From Circinella minor (taxonomy: Eukaryota; Mucoromycota; Mucoromycetes; Mucorales; Lichtheimiaceae), in contig JAEPRB010000192.1 of NCBI GenBank assembly GCA_016758965.1, positions 1 through 64,000 on the forward strand: 64,000 nucleotides of DNA. Reading direction: 5' to 3'. This document shows, in pieces, positions 1 through 12,490 of this stretch. The position numbers and the translations under genes were made by a program. Position 1 is the first letter of the stretch. The number at the start of each line of letters is the position of its first letter. The notes below the pieces were generated by a model. It saw nothing but the letters and a program-made list of their open reading frames with translations. It was not told the origin of the DNA and made no database searches.

Positions 1-685
1 TACTTGTGTACATTCTTTGGAGTCTTGTTCTCCCTGATTTGATGCAGGATCATCTTTGCACGGTAGCCAAGTTCAGGCTTTGTAGAATGAACAAGGCAGA
101 AAGAACAAGGCTTGCCCGAGTGAATGATTGGCGCGCTTTTTTATTTTTGCCATCCTTTTCATTATATAGACGCTTATTCCATTAGAAGATATTGCTGATT
201 TACTTAAAATACCAGTAACAGAATTACCAAAACATGCTCGAGTAGATAAATGGTTACGATATTTAGATCGACGAGAAAAAACGACAGGAGAAGCTTTAAT
301 TACTGAATCACAAAAACGTACTATTCAAGAATATGGAAAAGTTCAAGGAAAAACTGTATTTTTAGATCCAAATGAATTTATTGAATTATTAGAAAAATTA
401 ATTTCACCATTGGATCGTAGTTCATTTATTACTCGAGATGGTGAAGAAGAAGAAGAAGAAGAAGAGGAGGAGGAGGATGATTATGAGGATGAGGAAGAAG
501 ATGATTTAAAAGATTATAATGAAATGATAATGGATCCTCGATTAATACCACAACGTCAAAGAGTTACAATTGATCATCAAGATGAGAATTATGATAATAT
601 TCGTCCATATCAGCAACATACATTTCAATATAATAAGAATCATCATGATGAGGATGATAATGAAAAGAATTTATATACACAACAA

Positions 686-721
<36 letters not shown>

Positions 722-3072
722 CGAGATATATATAAAAATAATTTATTAGATGATACAACAACGGATCCAGTTATTTCTCATCTAATGGATGCTCGACAAC
801 GTACATCTAAAATGTTAAATTTTACACCTCCTCGTTTCAAAATGCGTCGATTAGGTCAAACAGAAGAATCAGATAATGAAAGTGGAGTGACCCGTGGTGG
901 TAGTCCAAATCATCCATCTGTTTCACCAGTATCTAACATGGTAAATTTTTTTATTTTTATTTTAATGATTTATAATATAAATATATTGAAATTGAATTTT
1001 ATTTAGAGTATTCAAGATGATTATGATCATCGAAATATAAAAATACAAAGTAAATTATATACAAAATCATCTTCAAGACCATCACCACCTTCTCCTTCTC
1101 CACCACAATTTCATGATCATAATGTAGGTGTAAGTTTAATATTCTTTATACTTTTCTATACAATAAAAATAATAAAAATAATAATAATAATAATAATAAT
1201 ATATGATACATATATATATATATATATAGATTGAAATTAGACCTATGATATCCGTATCTGAATCTTTACATAGTCAACATAGTTCAATAGCACAACAACA
1301 ACGATTACAAGAAGCAGAACGACGATTAGATAAAGTATCTCAAGAATATGATGAACAAATTGCTAAACTTGAAGTAGATCTTAGTAGTATGAGACATGAA
1401 ATTGTAATGCATAAAAAAACAATTTCAGAATTTCAAGCACAAGAAAATAATCGAATGGAACATATTACTTCTGTAAGTGTTGTTATATAATCAGAAAGGG
1501 GGTTTTAAAGGGATATGTATATATTTATATTTTTTATTTTTATAGCTTGAAAAACAATTAGAAGATTCTGGTGATAAAACTACTAAATTACGACAATCTA
1601 CTGAAGAACTAAAAGATGAATTGGATGAAAAGAATGGTAAATTTTTGATATCCCCTCCCCCCACATTTTTTTTCTCTCTCTGGATTAAAAACGTTATAAT
1701 TAATTTATTTAGAGGAACTTGAAAGATTACAAGATACATTACAAAAAGCGATGAATAAATTAAAATATGTTGAAAATAATTTTGATCAATTATATCAAGA
1801 ATATAATGCTCAAAAAGCAGCTCAAGAAAAAATAACTGAACTTCAATTACGTTTGGATCAAGAAATTGAAGGCTCACAATCATTATTTGTTGAATTGGAA
1901 GATAAACAAAAAGAAAATAAACGTATGAAACATATTATTGATGATATGAAAACAGATTTGGATGAAGCAAGACGACGTGCTGCGCAAATAGTTGTTCCAG
2001 TCAAGGTAATATATTAATATATATATATATATATTTTAATGAAAACAAAATTAAATAATATATATATATATATTAGTCATTAGGTGATGAATTAGGAGAA
2101 TCATCTTCTATTCTATTGGATACAAAAGAAGTACAAACTGAACAATTGGATCAAGAACAATTATTATCCATTAATATGAGAGATCAAGAAAAATTGGAAT
2201 CATTAGGAATTGTATTAGCAAAAACTGAAGAACAATTAGAAGAAACAGAAGGAAGATTAGAATTTAGTGAACAAAGAGCAGATGAACTTGAAGGGAAATT
2301 AATTAAAATGGAACAAGACTTGAAGAAAGGTATGAATATATATATATTAAAAAATAGTTATATATATTGACTAACTTACTTTATATGGTATATATATAGT
2401 AAAACGACGACGTGATGAATTACAAGAAGAAAATACAGATATACTTCATGAAATGGAAATACTTGAAGCAAATCTTAAACGACAAATGGCTACAAAAGAT
2501 CAAATATCAAAAAAGAAAGTGAATACAATAGGAATACAATCAGATATAATTGAATTATGTGATACATGTGGTTATATTGCTGCAGAACATGAAGATGCTA
2601 TTTATGATCTTACTCAACGTGTACAAGATCAAGCTGAAACTATTCATCGTGTTCGAACACTTAATACAAGAAAAAATGATTCCACAGTAACTGAATATAT
2701 TGTAAGTTATAAAATATATAAATAAATATATATATATATATATATATTCAGGATAACTTATTTTTTTTTATATATATATTTCATTTTAATTAGTCAATGG
2801 CACATCATACATTATTTCATAAAACAACAAAATCAGCACGTACTTGGCGAATTCTCTTATTTTTAATAATTATTTATACAATTATTCAATCATTTGTTTT
2901 TATTCAAAATATGTTTGCCAAGGTTTCTTATGGTGTTGAAGATTATCCTTATGTTACTTTATATCCTTTACCAGTAGGTCCATATACTTCAAGAAATAAA
3001 TTTATAGATGAATTCATCTTCTGGTTACAAAACCTATTACTTGATGCCGAAGATTATGCTGTGGCTCAATAA
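1..3072 (+). CDS. Coiled-coil, C-terminally tail-anchored membrane protein (5' end may lie outside window)
   Basis: Exons read 3?-119, 170-940, 1007-1129, 1230-1472, 1546-1636, 1713-2005, 2077-2329, 2400-2701 and 2794-3072 (TAA); all phases agree. The frame is open from base 3 to the GTGAAT donor at 120, so the start may be ATG 42, ATG 87 or upstream of the window. About 800 residues are visible. In order: a basic/helical N-terminus; a Glu/Asp tract (about 440-500); a polyQ run from CAA codons (about 686-722); a Ser/Pro linker; long heptad-rich coiled coil through exons at 1230-2701; a CDTCGYIAAEHE stretch at 2557-2592 that could bind a metal; and one transmembrane helix (about 2851-2910) near the C-terminus. 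The tail is about 50 residues. The architecture suggests a tethering protein on an internal membrane or the nuclear envelope. I do not recognise the family. Confidence 0.75.
683..723 (+). repeat. CAA trinucleotide repeat encoding polyglutamine
   Basis: About 13 near-uninterrupted CAA codons lie inside the first large exon of the coiled-coil gene. They give a polyQ run just downstream of an acidic tract encoded by GAA/GAG repeats (440-480). Confidence 0.9.
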
Positions 3073-4388
3073 TATAATCACTCATTCTTTCTCTCTCTCT
3101 CTCTCCCGCACCCCCTCGCTTTCCCTCTCATCATTTTATCTATTATTACTGGATATTATTATTATTACATTTATTTACTACAAATATTCATACAAACCAT
3201 TAACTTACTTTTTATTATTATCATTCACTTTTAAACTATTATTAACTAGTTACTCTATCCGTTGTAAATATATATATATATTTCTTATCTTATTCTTTTT
3301 TAATCTCAAAAATAAATGTACCATATAATAAGAATATATTCTTTTCTTCAAGAAACATAATAAAACAAGATTATTCAAACAACTTACATATATAAATGTT
3401 CACAACACTACGTGTAAATATACTATATATACTTTATATTTTCCAGTTGATTTTTGACACCAATTTACAATTTATACGTAACTTAAAAAAGTGATAAAAA
3501 CCATGGTTATTTCTGCTTTTAATAATTTTAAATATAACGAGCTACTACTATATTTAGTATAATTATCTATAAAACTACCTACGTAGTAAAAAAAAAAAAA
3601 AAAGTTTATATTCTGGGGATCCTATGTACAATAAATAATAATGTGAGATATTTTAAATAAATCCTGTTGTTGTAAAAAAGCAAAAATGGTGTCATAGCAT
3701 GTCATTATAGGTTTAGACATATTTTATAACAACAAATAAAAAATATATATCACATGATCTATTCTTAAAAGAAGGAGATAAAAGGATCGAAAATTAGATT
3801 GCCCAGAACAAGACATTATCAGGTTTGTTGATTAATTGGTTCCTATTACCAAAAAAAAAAAAGATATTAATAGAAAACTTATTTACTTTTGACTATCTTT
3901 TACAAATAAATAATTATCTCCATATGTTTCATTCCATACAATAGAGTCCAAAAGAAGAAGTAATAATGAAAAAAAAAAAAAGGTTTGACACTTTTTTTTT
4001 TAATGAATATTTCTTTGGTAACAAAAGATTGCATTTTACGTAGTACACAAGCAAAAGAAGAAGAAGGGGAGAAAAAAAAACTACAAGAGGTTATAAAAGT
4101 AAGAAAAGGGAAGGAAAAAAAAAAAAGGTTTTTTTTTTATGTTGGGATTTGGTTATTGATGACAAGATGATTTGGGAAAAAAAGGTGAAGAAGGAGGGCA
4201 AAAAGAAAAAAGACTACTCGTTTGCTTAATTTGATGAGGGATGAGGTTTGTTTAAAAGTTTTTTTTTTTTTTTTTTTAGTTGGTATAAAGTAGCAAAAAA
4301 ATAAAAAAAAAAAGAGAGGGAAAAAAAGGGTTTCAATCATTCCACGTCATTACATAATTTCTTTCTCTATTATATTATAAGATCAGAC
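3073..4388. other. Intergenic, convergent 3' regions; no gene seen
   Basis: This stretch lies between the ends of two convergent genes. It has a CT microsatellite near 3090-3110 and a purine-rich zone (3950-4330) of GAA/AAAG runs and A or T homopolymers. The only open frames are translations of these low-complexity tracts. Confidence 0.6.
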
Positions 4389-5872
4389 TTATTGAGACTT
4401 AGCCTTGATTTTGAAACCTTCAGAGTGGAAGGTACAATCTTCATCCTTGGACTTATCACTGGTGACAGTCAAACTATTACAAATAATATATATATATATA
4501 TATGGGTTAGTAAATATATATATATATATGGCTTCAGAAATAAAATTAAAAAAAAAAAAAAAAACTTACGTGTAGTAGTAGGTAGCCTTTTCATCAATAT
4601 CTTCCTTCTTTGCAGGGTTCAAATGATCCTTAAGAGTGAATGAATCAGTGAAACGGCTCTTACCAGTCCAAGCGTTTTCGACAAGTTGAGCATTCTTTCC
4701 ATCAGTAGACTTGTACAAGTCAATGGAAGTAAGAGTAGCAGTTTGAGAAGCCTTATCACGGTTAGCAGTAATTCTAACATGTTCACCAACAGTATAAGTA
4801 TGATCCTTCTTTGGTTCTGCAACCTTTAAACCGAAGCAACCACGGAAATGTTCAGGCTTGAAGAAAGTAATATCGTCGAGAGATTCAGTGTAATAGCTGA
4901 TACCGTCCGAGTTTTGATGAACACCAGAAGTGACCTTGAAAGTGTGGGAAGTTTCGATACAGTCAGGACCATGTTCACCACCATCCATCAAGTTGGTGAT
5001 CCAGGCACTATTTATTATAATGAAATCAATAATTATAATTTATTATTATTATTTTTGTTGTTGTTGTTGTTGTTGTAAAAAAAAAAAAATGTAGTAGTTG
5101 CTTATTTGTTTATATATATATTTCTTTTCTTTGTGTTTCCGCATGTAAACTACTTTATATGGTAACTGCACACAAATAAGAGAGAAAGAAAGAAAAATCT
5201 AATAATTACCGGTAGTAGTAGAGACCTGGGGCAACATCGGCAGGAATATCATCAGTAATGGAAGCACGTTCATTTAAAGTGAAGTTACCTTGCCAAACAT
5301 TTTGAATATATTTAGCATCACCATTGGCATCAACGGAATATAACTGTCAACAGAAAAGAAAAAAAAATTAGTTGACAAGGTCATCAGATTACTTTTTATT
5401 ATTATTATTATTATTGTAAACAAAATAATAATAGTAATTACTTACATCAAGACCAGTAAGAGTCTTTTCTTTTTCATCAGCGACACGAGCTATGATAAAA
5501 AAAAAAATATAATCAATTAAAAGTGAGTAACTAGCTATTATTTTTCATTGTGTTTTGTTGTTAGGTAACAAGAAATCAAACTTACTGGCAGTAATCTTAG
5601 TTACGCCTCCAGCAGTAGCAACAGTGTTATCACTGGGTTCAGTAATGGCCAAACCTATAACAAACAAACAAACAAACAAAAAAAAAAAAAAGAGATCACG
5701 AATTATGAAATGAGTTGGGATGATTAAACGAAGAATAATAATAAAAAGAGTGAGGTTCAAGTTTATTACCATCACACCATTCAGCAATGGCATCAGCATA
5801 AGAATCAGCCTTTGACATAGTAGCCAAGGTGGTCAATAACAAAGCAGAAGTAGCGGCAAGAGAGAATTTCAT
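4389..5872 (-). CDS. Secreted protein with two KRE9/KNH-like (Ig-like) repeats
   Basis: Six exons on the minus strand: 5872-5770, 5654-5586, 5489-5446, 5343-5210, 5007-4570 and 4473-4389, giving about 290 residues. A signal peptide starts MKFSLAATSALLL with cleavage likely after KA near residue 22. Two tandem repeats of about 110 residues follow. Each begins with a conserved Gly-Leu-x-(I/V)-x-Glu-Pro opening and carries I-T-A-(T/N)-R, a D-L-Y-(S/K) strand, a (V/A)-W-(Q/T)-G turn and a closing Y-Y-Y. This layout resembles the N-terminal Ig-like domain of the KRE9/KNH 'Ser-Thr-rich GPI-anchored' family, known in fungal cell-wall proteins. A few Cys residues could form disulfides. No GPI-attachment tail is seen, so it is probably released or wall-associated. 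Family assignment is from pattern memory. Confidence 0.75.
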
Positions 5873-5889
5873 TATGTATATGTTTTAAA

Positions 5890-6060
5890 CGTGGAGTCTT
5901 TTCGACGTTGGTTAAAAAAGAAAATAAAATAAAAAGGAAGGGCAGGTAAAGAAAAAAGATAAAAAGGAAAAGAAGTAAAAAGGGAGGAAAAAAGAAGAAG
6001 AAAAAAAAAAGTATAAAAAAAAAAAAAAAAAATTAGTGCAATTCAAATCTATTTTGCGCT
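5890..6060 (-). promoter_or_regulatory. Pyrimidine-rich promoter tract of the KRE9/KNH-like gene
   Basis: On the coding (minus) strand the roughly 130 bases upstream of the start codon are almost all C and T, broken by T runs. Such CT-rich tracts are common in the core promoters of well-expressed fungal genes. This is an inference from composition only; no TATA box was assigned. Confidence 0.4.
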
Positions 6061-6231
6061 CTCTCTAATTTCTTTATCCCCCCCCCCTAAAAACCAAGCA
6101 CCTCAAATGTCACACAAGCTAACATACGACGGGAGCACCTCGTTAATGAACCACAACCCAATTGAGCATAGTTTAAAAAATTCATTTTATTATTTTTTTT
6201 ATATATATATATATATATATAACTTTTTTCT

Positions 6232-6391
6232 TTAGTCTGTCACCTCAAAAGAAGGTGATTCATAAACACATTGTTGTCCATCTTGTTCTACTTCAATACT
6301 AAGAATATAAATAACAAAGAAATCATATATTACAATGAATAAATTAATCTTACAATATTGATGTTAAATATAGAAACATCAAAAATAAAAA

Positions 6392-6423
<32 letters not shown>

Positions 6424-7359
6424 CAATAAATATTTTCACTCTCAAACCCTCCCTTTTCAACTCTCCCCCAATCTCTTAATGTCTTGGTTACCCATTCCAC
6501 TCCTTTCCTTAACCTCTCTTCCCCTCGCCTCCCCTTCCTCCCCCCCCCCTTTTATTTTTATTTTCTAATCTTTATATTTTTTCTCAGGTTTAAAAAAAGA
6601 TTCAGGAACCGCCCCAAAACCGATCTTCATTTTTTTTCCAACCCATGCCAAAAAAAGAGGGATCATAAAAAAATAGTTGCAACCTTACCGGAAAGTGAAA
6701 TTATCAGGTAAAATATTTTCTTTAACTTGGTTCAAATCTTGTTGAAGAACCATTACTTTACTAAGTCTTTCTGCTTCATCCATACTTGTCCATACAGGTT
6801 CACCCACTTCTTCCGATCCTTGAGTTAATATTACTTTATCCAATCTAACATCATGGGCTTTATTACCTATACATATTAAGTTTGTGTTTTGTTGTTTGTC
6901 ATATAAAATTCGTCAAGTTAAATATATAATGATCAGTTCCCTTAGTAACACGAACACGGATATTTTCTATCCCATGCTATTTTTTTTTTTTTTAAAAAAA
7001 AAAGAAGAAAAAAATCATATTGTTTGTTACCTAGTATGAGATAGATTGTTTGTTTTTCACTTTTACTAAATGATGCACCCTCTTTTGGGTATAAAACATC
7101 AACACCTTTTTTTATATATTAAAAAAAAAAAAAAATACAGAGTGAGAAGGCTTGTACTCTCTTTTACAGTTAATATGCCCTTATTTTCTTCTTTTTTTTT
7201 TTTTTTTTTTTGTCTCACTTCATCCTAATTGACAACAATGACATTTCTTTAAAAAAAATATATTATTCATTTACCAGTGCATTCTTTATTAACAGGTGCA
7301 CTTGTGACGGTATAAGCAAATAACAAAGTTATGGTGGTGGCAATCCAAGTTGGTTTCAT
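6232..7359 (-). CDS. Small secreted orphan protein
   Basis: Three exons: 7359-7275, 6866-6689 and 6298-6232, giving 109 residues; phases match at both junctions. The N-terminus is a clear signal peptide (MKPTWIATTITLLFAYTVTSA, cleaved near residue 21). The mature part is about 88 residues with only two Cys, which could form one disulfide, and one N-glycosylation sequon (NFT). It has no recognised domain. It lies in the same orientation as the KRE9/KNH-like gene, about 360 bp upstream of it, so two secreted-protein genes sit side by side. Both introns are long for this genome (about 0.4 kb) and full of homopolymers. Function unknown. Confidence 0.65.
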
Positions 7360-10300
7360 AATAAATAGATATAAAAAAAAAAATAGGTGTTGGGAGAAAA
7401 GGAATATTTATACGTATATTAAAAAAAAAAAAGAGAGAGAGATTATAATTCACAATAGCATAAATAGAAAAAAGAAAAAAGAAAAAAGGAAGATCAAGAA
7501 AAGAACAAACGATCGAATAGAATAAAAAAATATATATATTTATTATTATCCATTGAATGCAAATAGAACAACTACTCGAGAGAGTGGATATGGATGTTAT
7601 GTTAAATGTTGCTCCGTTAAGTTGGTAGTACAATGAAATAAGTGCTTCTATATTTTATCTCATTTTATGATCATTGTAAAGTAAATCCTACTTGCTTTTA
7701 TAACCTTAAAAAAAAAAAAAAAAGGAGGTGATCCCCTTTGTTAATCCCGAAATCGCCGAAAACCAAAGGTATGTTTAAAAAAGCAAAAATATGTTGTTAT
7801 ATGACATAAAACATACATATTTTGCATAATGAAAATAGGACCATATTACCATTCAAGTGGAGAAGAAACCAAATTATTTTAGTTTAAAGAATTATATAAC
7901 ATATACCTGGGTTATGTATCAAGTATCCTTTCATCCACCCCCCCCCTTTACTTATTACAACAGTAACCTTTTTTGGATTTGCATCTATACTGAATTACGT
8001 TGCCACAGCTTTTCTCTTTTTCTTTATAATAACAAAAAAAAAAAAAAAAATACAGATAAAAATGATTACTTTTTCTTTTCCCGGAACTTTTCTTTTTCTT
8101 TTTTTTTTGTCTAAAGATGTGTATATATATGAATTTTTCCTATCTCGGCTTGCTTCCCCGTTATGTATGAAAAAAAAAAAAAAGTATAAAGTCCGACACT
8201 CATTTTATTGATATATTAATTAAATACAAAAAGAAGAGATGATTTTATTTAACATATCCAAGTGAGCACAGAGTTCTTTGCCAGACAAATTTGTTCGAGA
8301 CAAATCGATTTAGTTACAGAGTAGTAACAATTTATAAGAATAAATGAGAGAATTTAAGTAAAACATGATAAGAGATATCATTTTCTATGTATATGTAGAA
8401 GATCTAATTCTATGTAGTGTGTTTGCTCAAGAGGTACAAACTGTTTGTAAAATGGTGTTCATTCCAATATACCGCTTAAAACGTAATCTTATAGTAAGAA
8501 TAATTTAATTTTATGTATATATGGTTTACCTAATATATATGATAAATATGTATAATGTAGTATTATGGACACAACATGTGTTGGATATCGTAACCATTTT
8601 GACATTTGGATTACAAATAATGCTCAACTATACTATATATTGACCTTAAAATCAATTCTCCAGAATGTTTGAAAAGAGGATCAAACTCTTCTAATCAAGT
8701 ATACCACTATCGTATGACACACGTCAATCTTTCATCTCAAATGATTCAAATATATACGAACAAATGATACCCCCCTAAAATATTCTCGCATAGGTTGCTT
8801 TTCTGAATAAAAAAAAATTGGTTATGATCCTGCCAACAAGTTACAAATAATAATTCTACCATAATGACACTTTATAATAATACAATAATTATCAAACATA
8901 TCTTATTTTTTCATTCAATCAGGTAACGTGCAATATAATATAATATATGTAACATCATTTACAAATAAAGTAAAATACACACCTATAAAGCATATATAAA
9001 GACTTACTTTTATGATAAAAATAATTATTTTTTTATCATCTTACGTATTTTCATATACATAATAAAAAAAAAACCGTGAAAGATTCTATCCCGTTATCCA
9101 TTTATTCTTACCTTATTTTATATTAACCTTTATATTCATAAATATCTCAATAACACCTATACGTATCAACAAAGTTCTTCAGTAATGATTACAGAATAAA
9201 GACGTTCAATGCAGATGTCAAGACAATAATACCAACAGAGGTGTTCTATCCAAGGTATTTCGTCACCCATAAACCATGTCCAAAAACGACACCAATTTTT
9301 ATTTGCAGTTCTACCAACTCACACAAAAAAAAAGAAAAAGAATTATTAAAACATCTCAAAAACGAATTCCAGGTTTCCATGAAAATAAAGAATATAAAAG
9401 CATAGGGTGATCGAAAGAAGTTTGCTGCCAAATGAAATTCGCAAGATGAGGTTGACGGGAAGAATATCTCTTATAAAGTATCCAGACCATCTATGTACGT
9501 ACGTGAATTAACAAATGAAATCTGAGAAAATGCTTTGAAATATAAATTACACGTGGTTCACATAACACAACAATGATTGTTTTAGAAGCTCAAGCATCAA
9601 CTTCCTCACGTTAATCCACTAACTCTTATTAATCCGTCACAAGCTAAGAATAATCCGTCATCATATTCATCACCACAACGACGACTCGCTCCAAAAAAAA
9701 AAAAAGCCTATTTCTTCTATATCATTTTATCCTAATCTAACTTTTTATCCACGCAACCATCCAACACTATTTTCACCAAACATGTTGGCATCATTCTCAT
9801 CTACCTTGTCGTAATCACCTCCATCCCATACCTTCTAAAAAACAACGATGAAATTTATCGCAGTGCGTCAAATTGTCATTCTGGTAGAAAAGACGTGGTA
9901 CTTGCCGAGAAGTAACATCTGAAAACAAAATAAAATCATAAATAAACATATTTGTTTTTTGTTTTTTAAAAAAAAAAAATTAGTATAACACCAGTTTGTA
10001 CGAGCGAGAGCATAGGGTTGCTTTGTGATTTATCTCTTCTCATCTTTTTTTTTTTTGGCTAACCCATACACATGATATAGGAGGGGGGGCCAATAAAACT
10101 TGAGGAAAAAGAAACCAGTAAAAAATAATGATTCATGGAATTAGAACTTTCTCTAACGAATTTTGTACTTGATAAAAAAAAAATCAATTGTACTATTCCT
10201 TAGTGATGATTTATTTCCGTTACTTATTTTAGTCTAGTTTTATTGTCATAGATTAAATAATATGAAATCGTTTGGCACTGGCACAACCAAATTTTATAAA

Positions 10301-10791
10301 CTAAAAGGTAAAAAGAAAACTATGAGATTCTCATTAATAGTTTTATTTTATCTGGTTTTTTTTTGACAGGTGAAAGAGTTATTATTAATAATAAAAGATG
10401 AATGTAATTGGTAAATCAATGGATCGACATAAGGTGATATTAATTGAAAGTTATGGTGATCATTCTAATATCAAACATTATTACGTATCATCCTTTTTTT
10501 TTTCTTTTTTTACGCTACGTACGTATCAAAAACTTATCATAAATTCTGTTTTGTTTTTGCTTCTTTACGTATTTTTTTTTATCAAAGGTTATATTATCAA
10601 TAAAAATAAAATATAATGTAGTGAGTAAAAAACTTGTGAATGAAGAAGGAGTCCAGAACAAACATGCTATTTTACATATGTATAATTATAAAAACACATG
10701 GATTCACAAAAAAAAAAAAAAAGTTGTTGTACAAGACCAAACTGTAAATGAAATCAAATCTAAAAATATATACTAATCATTTTTCTTCTAA
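7360..10791. other. Long intergenic region, no confident gene
   Basis: About 3.4 kb of AT-rich DNA with many stops in every frame. It holds one short dispersed repeat (8241-8299) and a weak two-exon candidate at 10262-10400. That candidate starts MKSFGTGTTKFYK and has a plausible donor at 10307 and acceptor near 10370, but it stops after about 26 codons. Nothing else is supportable. Confidence 0.5.
8241..8299 (+). repeat. Short dispersed repeat, copy 1
   Basis: A segment of about 58 bp starting GATTTTATTTAAC and containing AAGTGAGCACAGA and a closing TCGAGAC. It is matched with roughly three-quarters identity by 23365-23425 on the same strand. Confidence 0.55.
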
Positions 10792-11444
10792 CTACTCCTG
10801 CTGTTCAGGTTGTTCATCTTGTTGTTGTTCATCTTGTTCTTCTTGAATAATACCTGCTTCCAATGCACGATTTAACGCGTCTGGAATACCATATTCATCA
10901 GCAGCTAATTGATGTCCATCTCTTAACACATTTAATGCTCTTATCCTATCCGTCATCCCAAGACCTTCTTGACGAAATAAATAAACCCACATATTTTCCA
11001 AATGATCAAAATATTCTTTATATTCATCCTTTTCAGTATCAGCTCGATAACCATGACAAAATTCATAAAAATAATTTGTCAGACTCAAAAGACGTTGAAT
11101 AGCTTGATAAGGTTGTAATTGAATAGATAGATTCATTAAATCTTTAAGGTCTGGCCATAAATCTGGTAAAGAATTATAGCCGGAAGGCTCTAATCTATTG
11201 ACTACTATTAGTATTAATCTTTTTTTTTTTTTTTTTACTTAATACTATTATTATTCACAATAGAAAGTATAAAATTAATGAACATGTCAACAAACCTTTT
11301 TCGATATTTACGTAAAATCTGTAATGTCATGTCGTCAAGTCGATCTACATTATGCTGGTCACGCGAATCTGCTTCACGTTGACGTTGGATCTTCTCTTGT
11401 TGTAGACTAAAACTACTATTTTGTTTGTCATTACTTGATACCAT
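10792..11444 (-). CDS. Conserved-looking protein of unknown function, Q/E-rich C-terminus
   Basis: Two exons, 11444-11296 and 11194-10792, joined across a GTTTGT donor; 183 residues. The first about 50 residues are polar and probably disordered (Ser/Gln/Arg-rich). The centre (about 50-160) looks like an all-helical globular domain with several aromatic residues (YFYEFCHGY, ENMWVYLFRQEG) and an RIRALNVLRDG stretch. The last about 20 residues are a Gln/Glu/Asp tract. No signal peptide or membrane segment is present, so it is probably cytosolic or nuclear. The strongly patterned middle argues that it is a real conserved protein, but I cannot name the family. Confidence 0.65.
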
Positions 11445-12490
11445 TTTTTTTTACTATAACTTGAAGACTAAACAATCACAAAAATAAGTGTTCTACGTAA
11501 TTCTGAAAGAAATAGTTTATTTCTCTTCACAATCCGTTCTGTTCACCTCGAATGAAAGGAAAGGTTATAAAGGATAAAAACTCCAAAAAAAAATAGGAAG
11601 TTTAAATTTATTCCTGCACATACGTAGCAAAAATGAATAATTAACAAATCAAAAAGTTGATACTCTATTTTTTCTTAAAAAAAAAAGTATAATATAAAAA
11701 TAAGCTACTTAATTGTCAAAGATTCATAAACTTTAGAAAAATAAGTTATATTATACCTCAAAGAGTTTTATTCAAGAAAAATCTAAAGGGTTCAACTGTT
11801 AAATAGTAGATAATAAAGTTGTTATGAAAAAGTGTCTTGCAATAATTTAAGCGTGGAATTGAATAAAATGTGCGGTTTTGTTAAAGTTGATAAACAATTG
11901 CGGTTGGTGGCCATATATATCATCAGCTATAAGAAAACCCATTAACAGTGTAATAATGGCCTTATTATTTATTAATGAATGTAATATCAGTTTTGGGTTC
12001 TGATATAAAAGTACATTACTTTAAAGACCATAATATTATCTTATTGTATGTTTTTTTTGTGTGTGCTATTATACAAAATACCATATATAAAATAAGCGTT
12101 TTATCTCTAGAATAAAGAATGATTGTTGCCCTGATTATATTAGAAACACAGGTCATTTGTAACATATATAAAAAAGTAAAATGTTGATAATAATGAACAG
12201 GAAAAAATATATATAATTTTCTAATATTATATTAAAGATTCCAATGTGTTGTTGTCATGACAGCAGCTAGTGTCATGACAATAATTTCACCTTGAATAAT
12301 ACCTTCAACATTTCTACATGTCAAATTTTAAAGCTGTGTTTGATTATTTTACACCTAATGGCCCCCCAGTACCAGTAAAGACAAATTTGAAAGGGCGCCT
12401 ATTTTTTTTTGTTTTTTTTTGTTGTCCGTTCACTCTCAAAAGCAAAGCAGCCACCAAGGTTTAACCTGAAATAACAATAATAATAATACC
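11445..12490. other. Divergent intergenic promoter region
   Basis: About 1 kb between the divergent starts of the unknown protein and MRP10. It is AT-rich with no coding signal. An imperfect inverted repeat around GTCATGACAGCAGCTAGTGTCATGAC (two GTCATGAC palindromes near 12255-12280) is the only notable structure. Confidence 0.5.
12255..12280. promoter_or_regulatory. Paired GTCATGAC palindromes upstream of MRP10
   Basis: Two copies of the 8-bp palindrome GTCATGAC stand about 18 bp apart, roughly 220 bp upstream of the MRP10 start codon. Paired palindromes in a promoter are typical of a dimeric transcription-factor site. The factor is unknown and the role is inferred. Confidence 0.3.

Noticed and set aside
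3985..4340. Short frames in the purine-rich tract
   Set aside because: Translations of A/G homopolymers (Lys/Glu) or the reverse (Phe/Leu); no coding signal.
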